Source of the DNA: Methylobacteriaceae bacterium
GTDB taxonomy: Bacteria > Pseudomonadota > Alphaproteobacteria > Rhizobiales > Beijerinckiaceae
Direction: 5' to 3'
Assembly: GCA_031272615.1 (NCBI GenBank)
Contig: JAISTL010000168.1
Coordinates: 1 to 22,670, forward strand
Length of the DNA: 22,670 nt
The notes under the pieces were generated by a model. The model was not told where the DNA came from. It made no database searches and saw nothing but the letters and a program-made list of their open reading frames with translations. Made by a program: the position numbers and the translations under genes. This document shows positions 7,439 through 14,612 of this stretch, piece after piece; the stretch's first letter is position 1; the number at the start of each line of letters is the position of its first letter.

Positions 7439-8602
7439 ATGAAAATCAAGGAAATCCGCCATTTGTCCGTTCCGGTGACCGGTAATATCGCCAATGCCGT
7501 TGTCAATTTCTCGGAGCATACCATTTCCCTGGTCGCCGTCATCACTGACGAAGTCCGCAACGGTCGCCCGGTCACGGGGATTGCCTTCGACTCCATCGGC
7601 CGCTTCGCCCAGGGCGGGATTATCGAACAACGGATGGTTCCACGCCTGATGGCGGCCAAGCCGGAAAGCCTTCTTGCCGCCGACGGCGCTTTCGATTGCG
7701 CCAGGGTCTATGCCTGCATCATGCGCAACGAAAAACCCGGCGGCCATGGCGACCGGGCGGCGGCGTGCGGCGCGTTGGAACTCGCCTTCTGGGACCTGAA
7801 CGCCAAACTGCGGGATGAACCCGCCTACCTCACCATTTCCCGCGCCTTCGGCACCACCCCCGTCACCTCGGGGCAGCCGGTTTATGCCGCCGGCGGTTAC
7901 TATTACCCACAGGACGGTGTGGAGCGCCTGAAGCAGGAAATCCGGCGTTACAAGGATATGGGCTATTCCGCCTACAAGATGAAAATCGGCGGCGCCTCAC
8001 TGTCCGAAGACACGGCGCGCATCGAAGCGGCGCTGCAGGTTGCTGAAAGCGGCGCCAATCTGGCGGTGGATGTCAACGGCCGCTTCGACCTGGAGCAGGC
8101 TCAGGTTTACGCCAAGGCCATATCCCCCTACAAACTGCGTTGGTACGAAGAAATCGGCGATCCGCTGGATTATGAGCTGAACCGGGTGATGGCGGAGACC
8201 TATGACGGCCCCATCGCCACCGGCGAAAACCTCTTTTCAACCCAGGATGCGCGCAATCTGCTGCGCTATGGCGGCATGCGCAAAAACAAGGACATCTTCC
8301 AGATGGACCCGGGCCTCAGCTACGGGCTCACCGAGTTCTCGCGCATGATCACTCTGGTGGAGCAGGCCGGCATCAACCGCAAATTCATCTATCCCCACGG
8401 CGGGCATCTCATCAACCTGCACATCTCCACGGCCCTGGACCTCGGCGGCTGCGAAGCCTATCCCGGCGTATTCGAACCCTTCGGCGGCTATTCCGACGAG
8501 TGCAAGGTGATCGACGGCCGCATTCATCCGGGTTCATCCCCCGGCTTCGGCATCGAACGGAAGAACGAGCTCAAGCCGCACATCGCGAGACTTCTGGCTT
8601 AG
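7439..8602 (+). CDS. tarD: D-tartrate dehydratase (enolase superfamily)
   Basis: This 387-residue protein belongs to the mandelate racemase group of the enolase superfamily and dehydrates a sugar acid or hydroxy-dicarboxylate. It is very like the characterised Bradyrhizobium D-tartrate dehydratase, which yields oxaloacetate. Shared blocks include NEKPGGHGDR, YAAGGYYYP, GENLFSTQDARNLLRYGGM and IYPHGGHLINLHIS. The active site is complete: Mg2+ ligands D211, E237 and E263, the base K182 in KMKIGG, and H320 in PHGGH. All are offset by two residues from the TarD numbering as I recall it (D213, E239, E265, K184, H322). ATG 7439 has AGGAAG 8 bases upstream; the in-frame GTG at 7412 lacks one. Oxaloacetate would enter central metabolism. 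Its own promoter carries a LacI-type operator. Confidence 0.88.
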   Translation: MKIKEIRHLSVPVTGNIANAVVNFSEHTISLVAVITDEVRNGRPVTGIAFDSIGRFAQGGIIEQRMVPRLMAAKPESLLAADGAFDCARVYACIMRNEKPGGHGDRAAACGALELAFWDLNAKLRDEPAYLTISRAFGTTPVTSGQPVYAAGGYYYPQDGVERLKQEIRRYKDMGYSAYKMKIGGASLSEDTARIEAALQVAESGANLAVDVNGRFDLEQAQVYAKAISPYKLRWYEEIGDPLDYELNRVMAETYDGPIATGENLFSTQDARNLLRYGGMRKNKDIFQMDPGLSYGLTEFSRMITLVEQAGINRKFIYPHGGHLINLHISTALDLGGCEAYPGVFEPFGGYSDECKVIDGRIHPGSSPGFGIERKNELKPHIARLLA

Positions 8603-8925
8603 CGCGTTCCACGCGGGCACCCGGCGCCTGTTCCGGGAACGGCATTGTCGATGCCGCCTTGAACCGCAAGGGCAGAGCGCCGGATTGCTTCGCTCATGCG
8701 CGTGGGTGACGCGGCGCCGCGCCTGAACATATCGACCCATGGAGCAGGCGGCGTTTTGGTGGACACAGTCGACGCCCCCGTCACCCACGGGCTTGAGCGA
8801 AGCAATCCGGTTTGTCCACCTTCAAAACAGGAAGGTGGCGGGGGAAGCGGCGGCACTATCCTGGCGGGGATTCCCGCGCCCGCCCACACCACCAGCAGCA
8901 GGACGCTGAGAATGAAACGCCTCAT
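8599..8925 (-). pseudogene. Possible small secreted-protein gene disrupted by repeats
   Basis: An ATG at 8925, with AAAGG 9-10 bases upstream, opens a frame whose first 21 residues (MRRFILSVLLLVVWAGAGIPA) look like a signal peptide. After about 35 residues the frame enters the dispersed repeat at 8758-8820, and the remaining sequence looks like non-coding translation up to a stop overlapping the end of tarD. It may be the 5' remnant of an exported protein or lipoprotein gene, or chance. No function can be given. Confidence 0.25.
8681..8820. repeat. Dispersed repeat copy B with inverted partial copy C
   Basis: Copy B (8775-8820) matches copy A at 1828-1873 in 44 of 46 bases and is framed by GGTGGACA (8758-8765) and TGTCCACC (8813-8820), so its ends are inverted repeats. 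A partial copy in the opposite direction lies at 8681-8713. The gene-poor stretch 8603-9103 holds these repeats, the possible signal-peptide frame and one copy of a 17-bp direct repeat; I see nothing else. Confidence 0.75.
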
Positions 8926-8952
8926 CGGGGATGACCTTTGCTCTGTCTTTTG

Positions 8953-8969
8953 AGGAACATACACCCGGG
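8953..8969. repeat. 17-bp direct repeat, left copy
   Basis: AGGAACATACACCCGGG occurs here and again at 10311-10327, with weaker similarity continuing about 15 bp further (TTGCCCT in both). The two copies lie on either side of the AbiE-type locus. Confidence 0.8.
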
Positions 8970-9103
8970 GCATTGCCCTGTCACGGAAAATCAGGGTGGC
9001 GGACGCCTCTGCCCCGGCGCGCACGTGAACGCATGAAACCGTTTCCCCTCTCATCCGGCTGAACTACGGGGGCGCATGCCTCTATTGAGATATTTGGTCA
9101 TTT

Positions 9104-9391
9104 TCAATTGGATTTGACACGATGGAATTCTGCGAGTGTTTGCTCCGCCAGCTTCCACGGTTCTCCTTTGATACGTGAAATCAGCACCGTCCAAATGGTG
9201 TCGAATGCGACAAGCGCCCGGTTTTCATCATAGTCGATTCCAACCGGCACCAGCGGGATAATATCTTCGGAAAGACTGTAATTCAACTTTTCCAGCATCC
9301 GTTGTTCGGCAATGGCACGGGTAATTGGTTGCCCTTCAAGACGCAGATAATGCTCCATGCCTGAATAAACGCCCCCGGTATCATTCTTCAA
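9104..9391 (-). pseudogene. Remnant of AbiEii-type nucleotidyltransferase toxin (C-terminal part)
   Basis: The 95-residue frame overlaps the end of the AbiEi-type gene by 11 bp, as AbiEii toxin genes often do. Its later part (EKLNYSLSEDIIPLVPVGIDYDENRALVAFD, ending near RIKGEPWK) resembles the C-terminal end of AbiEii-type nucleotidyltransferases as I know them. AbiEii toxins are about 270-310 residues and carry a nucleotidyltransferase GSxxxxxD-type motif near the N-terminus; none is present. I infer an internal deletion that joined the first residues (MKNDTGGVYSG) to the C-terminal tail, leaving no active toxin. The family match is by eye on a short sequence, so a small hypothetical protein remains possible. 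Confidence 0.5.
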
Positions 9392-10199
9392 TCTCCACAG
9401 CCTCGTTGAGGATGAGGCTCCATCTGTTGCTTGTTTCGCACCGGTTTGGTGTCTTCATCACAGTCGGGCGAACGGAAGGGTTGAGCAGCGCCGCGGATTT
9501 GGCGCGCGCGGCGAAGGGTTCCAATGCCGCCGCCTGGCGCGCGTACCCGCAAAGCTCAAACAGATAACCCAAACGGCGCAAACACGAATTCTCGAAGAAC
9601 GGAGCCATCCCCGTCAGCTTTTTCGGCGTCGTTTTGGCGCCGATGTCACGGACCATCTGCGCAACCCCGTTCAGTCCGCCGGCCTTGTGAAAATACCGCA
9701 CGGAATCGAACAGCGTCAGCTCCGGCCCGGCGACATTGGCAAAGCCGGTGTAACTCCTGATTTGCCCCAGCCACTCCGGACGGTTGACCTTTGCGAACGC
9801 CGCCGGTTCCTGATACAGAAACTGAATATGCTGCCGCCCGATGGTGATATCACGGAACTGCTTCGGCGCAACCACCTGAAACACCATGGCGGCCTGGCGG
9901 GAGGCGCCGTGAAAGGCCGCGGCCCGAAGCAATGACACCCGGTAATCCACTCCCTGATAGCGCATCAACGGGGCAATCCAGCCCGCCGGATCCGGCGCGC
10001 CCATGGCCCAATCCTCCGGGCGGAGAATCAGATAAAATCCCCGTTGCGCCCGGGCAACCCGCCTCTTCTTCCGTTGCCGGCCGATGAGCGAAGCAAAAGC
10101 CCGGGGAGAAGAGCCGACGGCGGATATCGCTTCCTTGCTCGTGAAGCACCTCTGACCGTCAGAAAGCTTGCTATCCAAAAAATCCGTGAACTTGTCCAT
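9381..10199 (-). CDS. AbiEi-type antitoxin / transcriptional regulator
   Basis: The 272-residue product resembles AbiEi antitoxins of type IV toxin-antitoxin systems: an N-terminal winged-helix domain (about residues 1-65, ending RRVARAQRGFYLILRPEDW) followed by the AbiEi C-terminal domain, with WIAPLMRYQGVDYRVSLLRAAAFHG as the most typical block. AbiEi proteins counter the AbiEii nucleotidyltransferase toxin and repress their own operon by binding inverted repeats. The frame is complete and of normal length. The start ATG lies only 6 bp after a predicted -10, so the mRNA may be leaderless. An inverted repeat brackets the promoter. The partner downstream is only a remnant, so the protein may now be an orphan antitoxin or a plain regulator. 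Confidence 0.75.
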   Translation of the reverse strand: MDKFTDFLDSKLSDGQRCFTSKEAISAVGSSPRAFASLIGRQRKKRRVARAQRGFYLILRPEDWAMGAPDPAGWIAPLMRYQGVDYRVSLLRAAAFHGASRQAAMVFQVVAPKQFRDITIGRQHIQFLYQEPAAFAKVNRPEWLGQIRSYTGFANVAGPELTLFDSVRYFHKAGGLNGVAQMVRDIGAKTTPKKLTGMAPFFENSCLRRLGYLFELCGYARQAAALEPFAARAKSAALLNPSVRPTVMKTPNRCETSNRWSLILNEAVEIEE

Positions 10200-10256
10200 T
10201 CCCGAATCATACGCAAAAAAAGCAAAAAATCAACATTTTTGTGTATGATTCAGGAA
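10199..10256 (-). promoter_or_regulatory. AbiEi promoter bracketed by an inverted repeat
   Basis: Two 16-bp arms (10199-10214 and 10241-10256) match in 14 of 16 positions around a 26-bp A/T-rich centre. On the minus strand TTGATT (10228-10233) and TATGAT (10206-10211) with a 16-bp spacer form a promoter, whose -10 lies inside one arm. Transcription would begin close to the ATG at 10199. This fits an autorepressor operator. Confidence 0.6.
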
Positions 10257-10310
10257 ACGGGGGTCAACTTCGAATTCCGGTCGGATGATAGCTGTTTCAT
10301 TGAATTTCAA

Positions 10311-10327
10311 AGGAACATACACCCGGG
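10311..10327. repeat. 17-bp direct repeat, right copy
   Basis: This copy of AGGAACATACACCCGGG matches 8953-8969 exactly. The gene-free stretch 10200-10550 holds the AbiEi operator, this repeat, a REP-like sequence at 10420-10447 and TGTCCACC-type repeats at 10494-10539; nothing else is evident. Confidence 0.8.
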
Positions 10328-10419
10328 CCCTTGCCCTTGTGTCCGGCCTGCAAGATGCACTTTTAAGCGTGCGGGCCATGATGAGCATTCACTGAGGATG
10401 GCCGGGTCCTTTTCTATCT

Positions 10420-10447
10420 GGATTGCTTCGCTTCGCTCGCAATGACG
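10420..10447. repeat. REP-like GCAATGAC/GAAGCAATCC sequence
   Basis: GGATTGCTTCGCTTCGCTCG followed by CAATGACG is the reverse complement of the widespread GTCATTGCGAGC...GAAGCAATCC intergenic repeat known from several proteobacteria. It shares GGATTGCTTCGCTC with the dispersed repeats at 8681-8820. Confidence 0.55.
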
Positions 10448-10493
10448 GCCTCACCGGCGGTGCGACATGCCAACCTGCGGAGCGGGCAGATTC

Positions 10494-10539
10494 GTCCATC
10501 CTTGTCCACCAGGTCCACCCCTGTCCACCCCGTCCACCA
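10494..10539. repeat. Tandem GTCCACC-type repeat
   Basis: Units of about 9 bp built on GTCCACC follow one another here. The order of units closely matches the right arm of the inverted repeat at 16295-16337, so this looks like a half copy of that element. Confidence 0.75.
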
Positions 10540-10550
10540 AGTGTCCGGGC

Positions 10551-11117
10551 TTACACCCCCAGCGGCGTCGCCGTCCAGTTGCCGTCTCCGGCGCGACGTT
10601 CCAGATACACCGGCAGGGCGTTGTCCACCCGGGCCTCCCACTCCGGAAGCCCCAACCGCGACTTGATCACCCGGTACACCCCGGCATGGGCGACCACCAA
10701 CGGCAGCCCGGCAAAGGAAACCTGCATGATCGCCCGGTTGACCCGCTCTGAAAACTCCTCCCACGACTCTCCGCCCTCGGGCGTAAACCCCGGCCGGCGC
10801 AGGGAGCGGCTTCTTCCTTCCAGCACGCCGTAGCGCCGCTCGTTGAGCTCCCACAACACGTTGATGTCCAGCCCCAGCGCCTCGGCCACCGGTTGCGCCG
10901 TCTCCAGCGCCCGCGGCAGACGGCTGCTGTAGATGTGGGTGATTCCCTTTCCCGCCAGCAGTCCGGCGGCGCGCTGCGCCTGCGCCCGCCCCTTGTCCGT
11001 CAGGTCGATCTCCCGCCAGCCGGAGAGAAGTTCCAAACGGTTATACAGGGTTTCCCCGTGGCGCAGATAATAAAACGGCCCCGGGATTCCTTCAATTCCA
11101 CCGGGAGTCTCGATCAT
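10551..11117 (-). CDS. Histidine phosphatase family protein
   Basis: This 188-residue protein belongs to the histidine phosphatase superfamily (phosphoglycerate mutase-like), which transfers phosphate through a phosphohistidine. The catalytic signature RHGETLYN (R19, H20, E22) is intact; R66 lies in SSRLPRALETA, the acid/base block is WELNERRYGVLEG, and the second histidine H144 is in VAHAG. The short length suggests a small-molecule phosphatase of the GpmB/CobC type rather than glycolytic phosphoglycerate mutase. Its ATG overlaps the stop of the upstream MBL-fold gene by 4 bp, so the two are translationally coupled and in one operon with the DASS symporter. No cobalamin gene is nearby, so CobC is not supported. 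The substrate is unknown. Confidence 0.85.
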   Translation of the reverse strand: MIETPGGIEGIPGPFYYLRHGETLYNRLELLSGWREIDLTDKGRAQAQRAAGLLAGKGITHIYSSRLPRALETAQPVAEALGLDINVLWELNERRYGVLEGRSRSLRRPGFTPEGGESWEEFSERVNRAIMQVSFAGLPLVVAHAGVYRVIKSRLGLPEWEARVDNALPVYLERRAGDGNWTATPLGV

Positions 11118-12208
11118 AGCGTCAGCACCCTGTCAATGGTGACTTCAGCCGGAGCGAAGGCTTTGCGGAACGCCTCCATGTAGGGCGCCGTCTCGCCGAA
11201 GCACGGCACAACGACTTTCGCGCCGGTCACCCGCACCAGTTCGGCGTTTTCCGACAGGCGCGGATGCACGTTCCAGCAGCGGTAGACCGCCCGCCCCGCC
11301 TTCACCAGCCGGTCAGCGGTGGTGTTTTCCGGAACAAACCCGTTGAACACAATGGCCGGCATGGTCTCCTTCTCCCACAGCGCCGCCAGCCGCGCCGTCT
11401 CGCCGGAACCCGCCGCCGCCGGGCAGGCCACCGTCACCGCCGTGGGGTCGTCATCCACCGGCAAAGCCAGCTTCTCCAACTCCTGCAACTCCTCGCGCAC
11501 ACCGGGGCGCAGGGTGTCGGAGTCGATCTCGATCAGGCGCTTGACGGAGGCGCGCATCGGCGCGTCCATGCGCAGGTTGGTAACCCCCTCGCGCATCAGA
11601 TACAGGGCGATTTCCGGCCCACGGCCGTCGGCGGGGACGGGAAGCAGCAGCCCGCCGCGTTTGGCGATGGCCAGAATGTCGCGTTGCTGATCGGCCATGG
11701 GTTCATCGGAATCACCGTAGGACCCGTCGAGAAGAACCGTATGGGCCGGCGTTGCCTGGTCCCAATCATACACGATGGAGTCCACCGTGTGGTCGCTCAT
11801 GTAGAGCAAGCCTTTGCCGACTTTGAGGTTGAGCCACAGGCCGCCGGGCGCGTGCCCTGTCCGTCCGGTTTCAATCGCGATGCCGAGCACCTCGCCCACC
11901 CCCTTCAGCGGCAGGATATTGATTGTCTCCCCGGTGTCGATGCGCCCGGCCACGATGGCGCCGGCATAAATCGGCGGATTGCCGATTTTCTCCCGCAAAT
12001 GCAGGCTGCCGGCGTGGTCCTTGTGGCTGTGGCCGATAATCAGGGCGTCCACCTTGCCCACATCGTCGACATCGGGATACATCCCCACCGGCGGGCCGTA
12101 GCCCAAATCCAGCATGATGCGCCGGCCTTCGGCTTCCACCAGGAAACAGGCGGGGCTCTTGCCGTCAACACCCGAGATGATGCGTAAGGTTGCGTTTCCA
12201 TCGGTCAT
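11114..12208 (-). CDS. MBL-fold metallo-hydrolase
   Basis: The 364-residue protein has the metallo-beta-lactamase fold. The metal-binding motif HSHKDH (H60, H62, D64, H65) is complete, with likely further ligands H119 (TGHAPGG) and D139 (YMSDH). The second half, with PAIVFNGFVPENTTADRL and a late PCFGETAPY, looks like the extended arrangement of RNase J/beta-CASP-type hydrolases, but without enough evidence to claim nuclease activity. I chose ATG 12208 because AAGGAG lies 7-8 bases upstream; a longer frame to 12283 adds sequence with no family likeness. The gene sits in an operon with a DASS symporter and a histidine phosphatase, which suggests work on an imported or phosphorylated organic acid. 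Substrate unknown. Confidence 0.8.
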   Translation of the reverse strand: MTDGNATLRIISGVDGKSPACFLVEAEGRRIMLDLGYGPPVGMYPDVDDVGKVDALIIGHSHKDHAGSLHLREKIGNPPIYAGAIVAGRIDTGETINILPLKGVGEVLGIAIETGRTGHAPGGLWLNLKVGKGLLYMSDHTVDSIVYDWDQATPAHTVLLDGSYGDSDEPMADQQRDILAIAKRGGLLLPVPADGRGPEIALYLMREGVTNLRMDAPMRASVKRLIEIDSDTLRPGVREELQELEKLALPVDDDPTAVTVACPAAAGSGETARLAALWEKETMPAIVFNGFVPENTTADRLVKAGRAVYRCWNVHPRLSENAELVRVTGAKVVVPCFGETAPYMEAFRKAFAPAEVTIDRVLTL

Positions 12209-12243
12209 GACAAACTCCTTGGTTTGAGAGTGATCGGGACCCC

Positions 12244-12268
12244 TTCCGCCGCGTGCGCCGCGGCGGAA
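12244..12268. other. Intercistronic hairpin
   Basis: A perfect 10-bp stem (12244-12253 with 12259-12268) with a 5-nt loop lies in the 90-bp gap between the anchored periplasmic protein and the MBL-fold gene. No T-run follows, so it is more likely a processing or mRNA-stability element than a terminator. Confidence 0.5.
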
Positions 12269-12298
12269 GACATGTCGGTTCAAGGGCTCGCCTGCGGT

Positions 12299-13078
12299 TT
12301 ACGAGGCGGTTTTCGCCTTGAAGTCCTCCCGGGTCAGCACATCCCGCTTCAGCCACAGGGCGCCGGCGATGACCAGCAGCCCGACCAGCAGCGCGAGCGT
12401 CGTATTGCGGCCGTCTTTCGCCATGCCGAACACGATTTCCGCGGTTTTGCCGGGAGCGACGGATTTGGAGCGCAGCAGCACCCTGGTCACATCGCCCCCG
12501 GTGGTGAAATCATAGGGCGAAACGATGTCGTCGGCCTTGCTCGCCGGAACACTGCTCGCCACCGAGTTCACCACCCAGTGCGGCGGCAGCACGATGGTCG
12601 CCGAATAGTTGCCGACGGCATACCGCGTGGTATTGCTGAAGGTATGCCCCAGCTGGTTGACGTGGTAGGGCTTCAGCACCTTCTTGTCGCTCCAGTTGTA
12701 GTATTTGGGAGCGGTGAAGGTCAGCCCGACGGTGCTCTCCTCCGGCAGGGCGTCGGGCAGGGTGAGGCGCAGCAGGCTCACCGAGCCGTCCTTGACCGTC
12801 TCGGCATTGACTTCAGCGCCGTTGACCTCCGCCTTCAGCCCCTCCATCCCGGCATATCCGGCCGGCAAGTCCAGATACTTTTCGGTCCAGTTGGCGAGTT
12901 TCGCCTGAACCGACACATCGGCTTTGCCGTCTTCCCCGAGAGTGACGGTTTCGGCGTATTGCGTCAGCCCCGTCTTTTTGGCGGCCGCGGCCTGTTGCGC
13001 CGCCGCCGGCTGCCACACCAGGGCGGCCAGTATCACAGACGCCGCCCACACATGGAGTTTTGTTCTAAAACGTGTCAT
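12299..13078 (-). CDS. Membrane-anchored periplasmic protein of unknown function
   Basis: I do not recognise this 259-residue protein. It begins with a clear signal peptide (VWAASVILAALVWQPAAA, likely cut near residue 27). An exported domain of about 195 residues follows, rich in beta-type segments, such as VGLTFTAPKYYNWSDKK and NYSATIVLPPHWVVNSVAS. A single membrane segment near the end (TLALLVGLLVIAGALWL, about residues 226-242) is followed by a short charged cytoplasmic tail. This gives an outward-facing domain held by a C-terminal anchor. The gene starts 9 bp after the stop of the DASS symporter, with a GGGGG ribosome site, so the two are tightly coupled. A role as accessory or sensor subunit of the symporter is an inference from position only. 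Confidence 0.8.
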   Translation of the reverse strand: MTRFRTKLHVWAASVILAALVWQPAAAQQAAAAKKTGLTQYAETVTLGEDGKADVSVQAKLANWTEKYLDLPAGYAGMEGLKAEVNGAEVNAETVKDGSVSLLRLTLPDALPEESTVGLTFTAPKYYNWSDKKVLKPYHVNQLGHTFSNTTRYAVGNYSATIVLPPHWVVNSVASSVPASKADDIVSPYDFTTGGDVTRVLLRSKSVAPGKTAEIVFGMAKDGRNTTLALLVGLLVIAGALWLKRDVLTREDFKAKTAS

Positions 13079-13087
13079 GTCGGCCCC

Positions 13088-14560
13088 CTATTGCATAAAG
13101 CCGAGGAAAGTGAACCAGGTCGGTCCGGCGAGAATCAGCAGCACCGAGCCGATAACGCAAATCAGCATGCCGTACATCAGCTGCTGCGGAATGGTGAAAT
13201 ACCCGGTTCCGTAGAAGATGAGGTTCGGCTTGCAGTGCGGCGGCAGCGTGATGGACCAGCACATGGTGAAGGCCGCCGGAAGCGCGAAGGCCGCCGGGCT
13301 GTAGCCCATGGTTTTGGCCAGGCCGATGACCACCGGAATGACGATGGCGGTGCGGACGATTTTGCTGGTGAAGATGAAGTGGCTGAACATCGCCACCAGA
13401 ATGACGATGACATAGGCGCTGAAGAAACTCATGCTCTTGATGCCCGAGGCCGCGAACACGTAATCCATGATCCAGCGCGCCGCCCCGGAGTTTTCGAGGG
13501 CGAGGCCGACGGAATAGGCGCCGACGGAAAAGATCATCAGCTCCCACGGGATGTTGGATTCCTTCCAGGTGATGAGCCCGATGCCCGGCAGCAGGCACAA
13601 GGTGGCGGCAATCACCGCCGCCGTCGCCGTGCTGATGGGGAACCCCCACCACTGCACATGCATGAAGTCGGTGGACCACAGGAACACCACCAGTGCGAAG
13701 ATGAACAGCGCCCGCCATTCATCGACGGACAGCGGCCCCATGTTTTTCAGCTCCACCTTGAGGTCGTCCAACCCCCTGCCCTGCGGCGTGTTGTGCTCCG
13801 GCGGATAGAGGACGAGGCCGATGACCCAGGAGATGAGCATGACGATGATGGTGATGGGGAACATGGCGAACAGCCAGTCGGAATAATAGATTTCCTGCCC
13901 GCCCAGTTCCTTGATGTAGCCGACGGCCATGACGTTGCACGCCGTGGCGGTCATGATTCCCGAGGTGAAGATGTTGTTGGCCTGAATTTCCTGATTCATC
14001 AGGGCCACGCCGAAATTGCTGGTCCCCCCGGGCTTGGCGCCGTAGACATCGGCAAGAATCAGCACGATGGGAAGGATGAGCGCCGCCCGCGCCGTGGTGG
14101 ACGGCACCAGAAACGCCAGAATGCCGTTGAGAATGATCATGGACAGCAACGCCCATTTGGCGCTGCGGCTGAAGGATGTCACCATGAACAGCGCCAGGCG
14201 CCGCGCCAGATTGGCTTTGCTCATGGCGGCGGTCAACACGAAGGCGCAGAGCATCAGCCAGATCACGTCCTGGCCGAACACTCCGAGCACCCGGGCTTCC
14301 GTCCAGGTGCCGGTGGTGATGAGCAGGCAGACGCACAGCAGCGACGTCACGTAAGTCGGTATCGCCTGACTGACCCACAACACCAGCGCGCCGAAAAAGA
14401 TGGCCAGAGCCATCTGGCCGTTCAGCGTCAAGCCGCTGGGCGTCGGCATCAGGTACAACCCGACGAAGACGACGACGGCGACCGGAATCCCCAGCAGGTC
14501 CATCCAGCGCTGAAACATGTAGGCTGGCTTTTTTTGTGCGGAAACAGCGGTTGTTGCCAT
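13088..14560 (-). CDS. DASS-family (SLC13-like) anion symporter
   Basis: The 490-residue product is a second DASS-family inner-membrane carboxylate transporter, only distantly similar to the one at 1960-3366. Family features include QAIPTYVTSLL, the first substrate-site hairpin FLVPSTTARAALILPIVLIL, FGQDVIWLMLCAFVLTAAMSK, and the second hairpin region SHFIFTSKIVRTAIVIPVVI in the C-terminal half. Roughly a dozen hydrophobic segments are present. GGGAGG lies 6 bases before the ATG. It is the first gene of a probable four-gene operon with the anchored periplasmic protein, the MBL-fold hydrolase and the histidine phosphatase. A perfect TATAAT for this strand lies at 14617-14622, within a predicted binding site for the divergent RpiR-type regulator. 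The substrate cannot be told. Confidence 0.88.
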   Translation of the reverse strand: MATTAVSAQKKPAYMFQRWMDLLGIPVAVVVFVGLYLMPTPSGLTLNGQMALAIFFGALVLWVSQAIPTYVTSLLCVCLLITTGTWTEARVLGVFGQDVIWLMLCAFVLTAAMSKANLARRLALFMVTSFSRSAKWALLSMIILNGILAFLVPSTTARAALILPIVLILADVYGAKPGGTSNFGVALMNQEIQANNIFTSGIMTATACNVMAVGYIKELGGQEIYYSDWLFAMFPITIIVMLISWVIGLVLYPPEHNTPQGRGLDDLKVELKNMGPLSVDEWRALFIFALVVFLWSTDFMHVQWWGFPISTATAAVIAATLCLLPGIGLITWKESNIPWELMIFSVGAYSVGLALENSGAARWIMDYVFAASGIKSMSFFSAYVIVILVAMFSHFIFTSKIVRTAIVIPVVIGLAKTMGYSPAAFALPAAFTMCWSITLPPHCKPNLIFYGTGYFTIPQQLMYGMLICVIGSVLLILAGPTWFTFLGFMQ

Positions 14561-14612
14561 ATGTTTCCTCCCTCTTTCTGTTATTTGTTGAGTTACGGTT
14601 CATATTGTTTTT

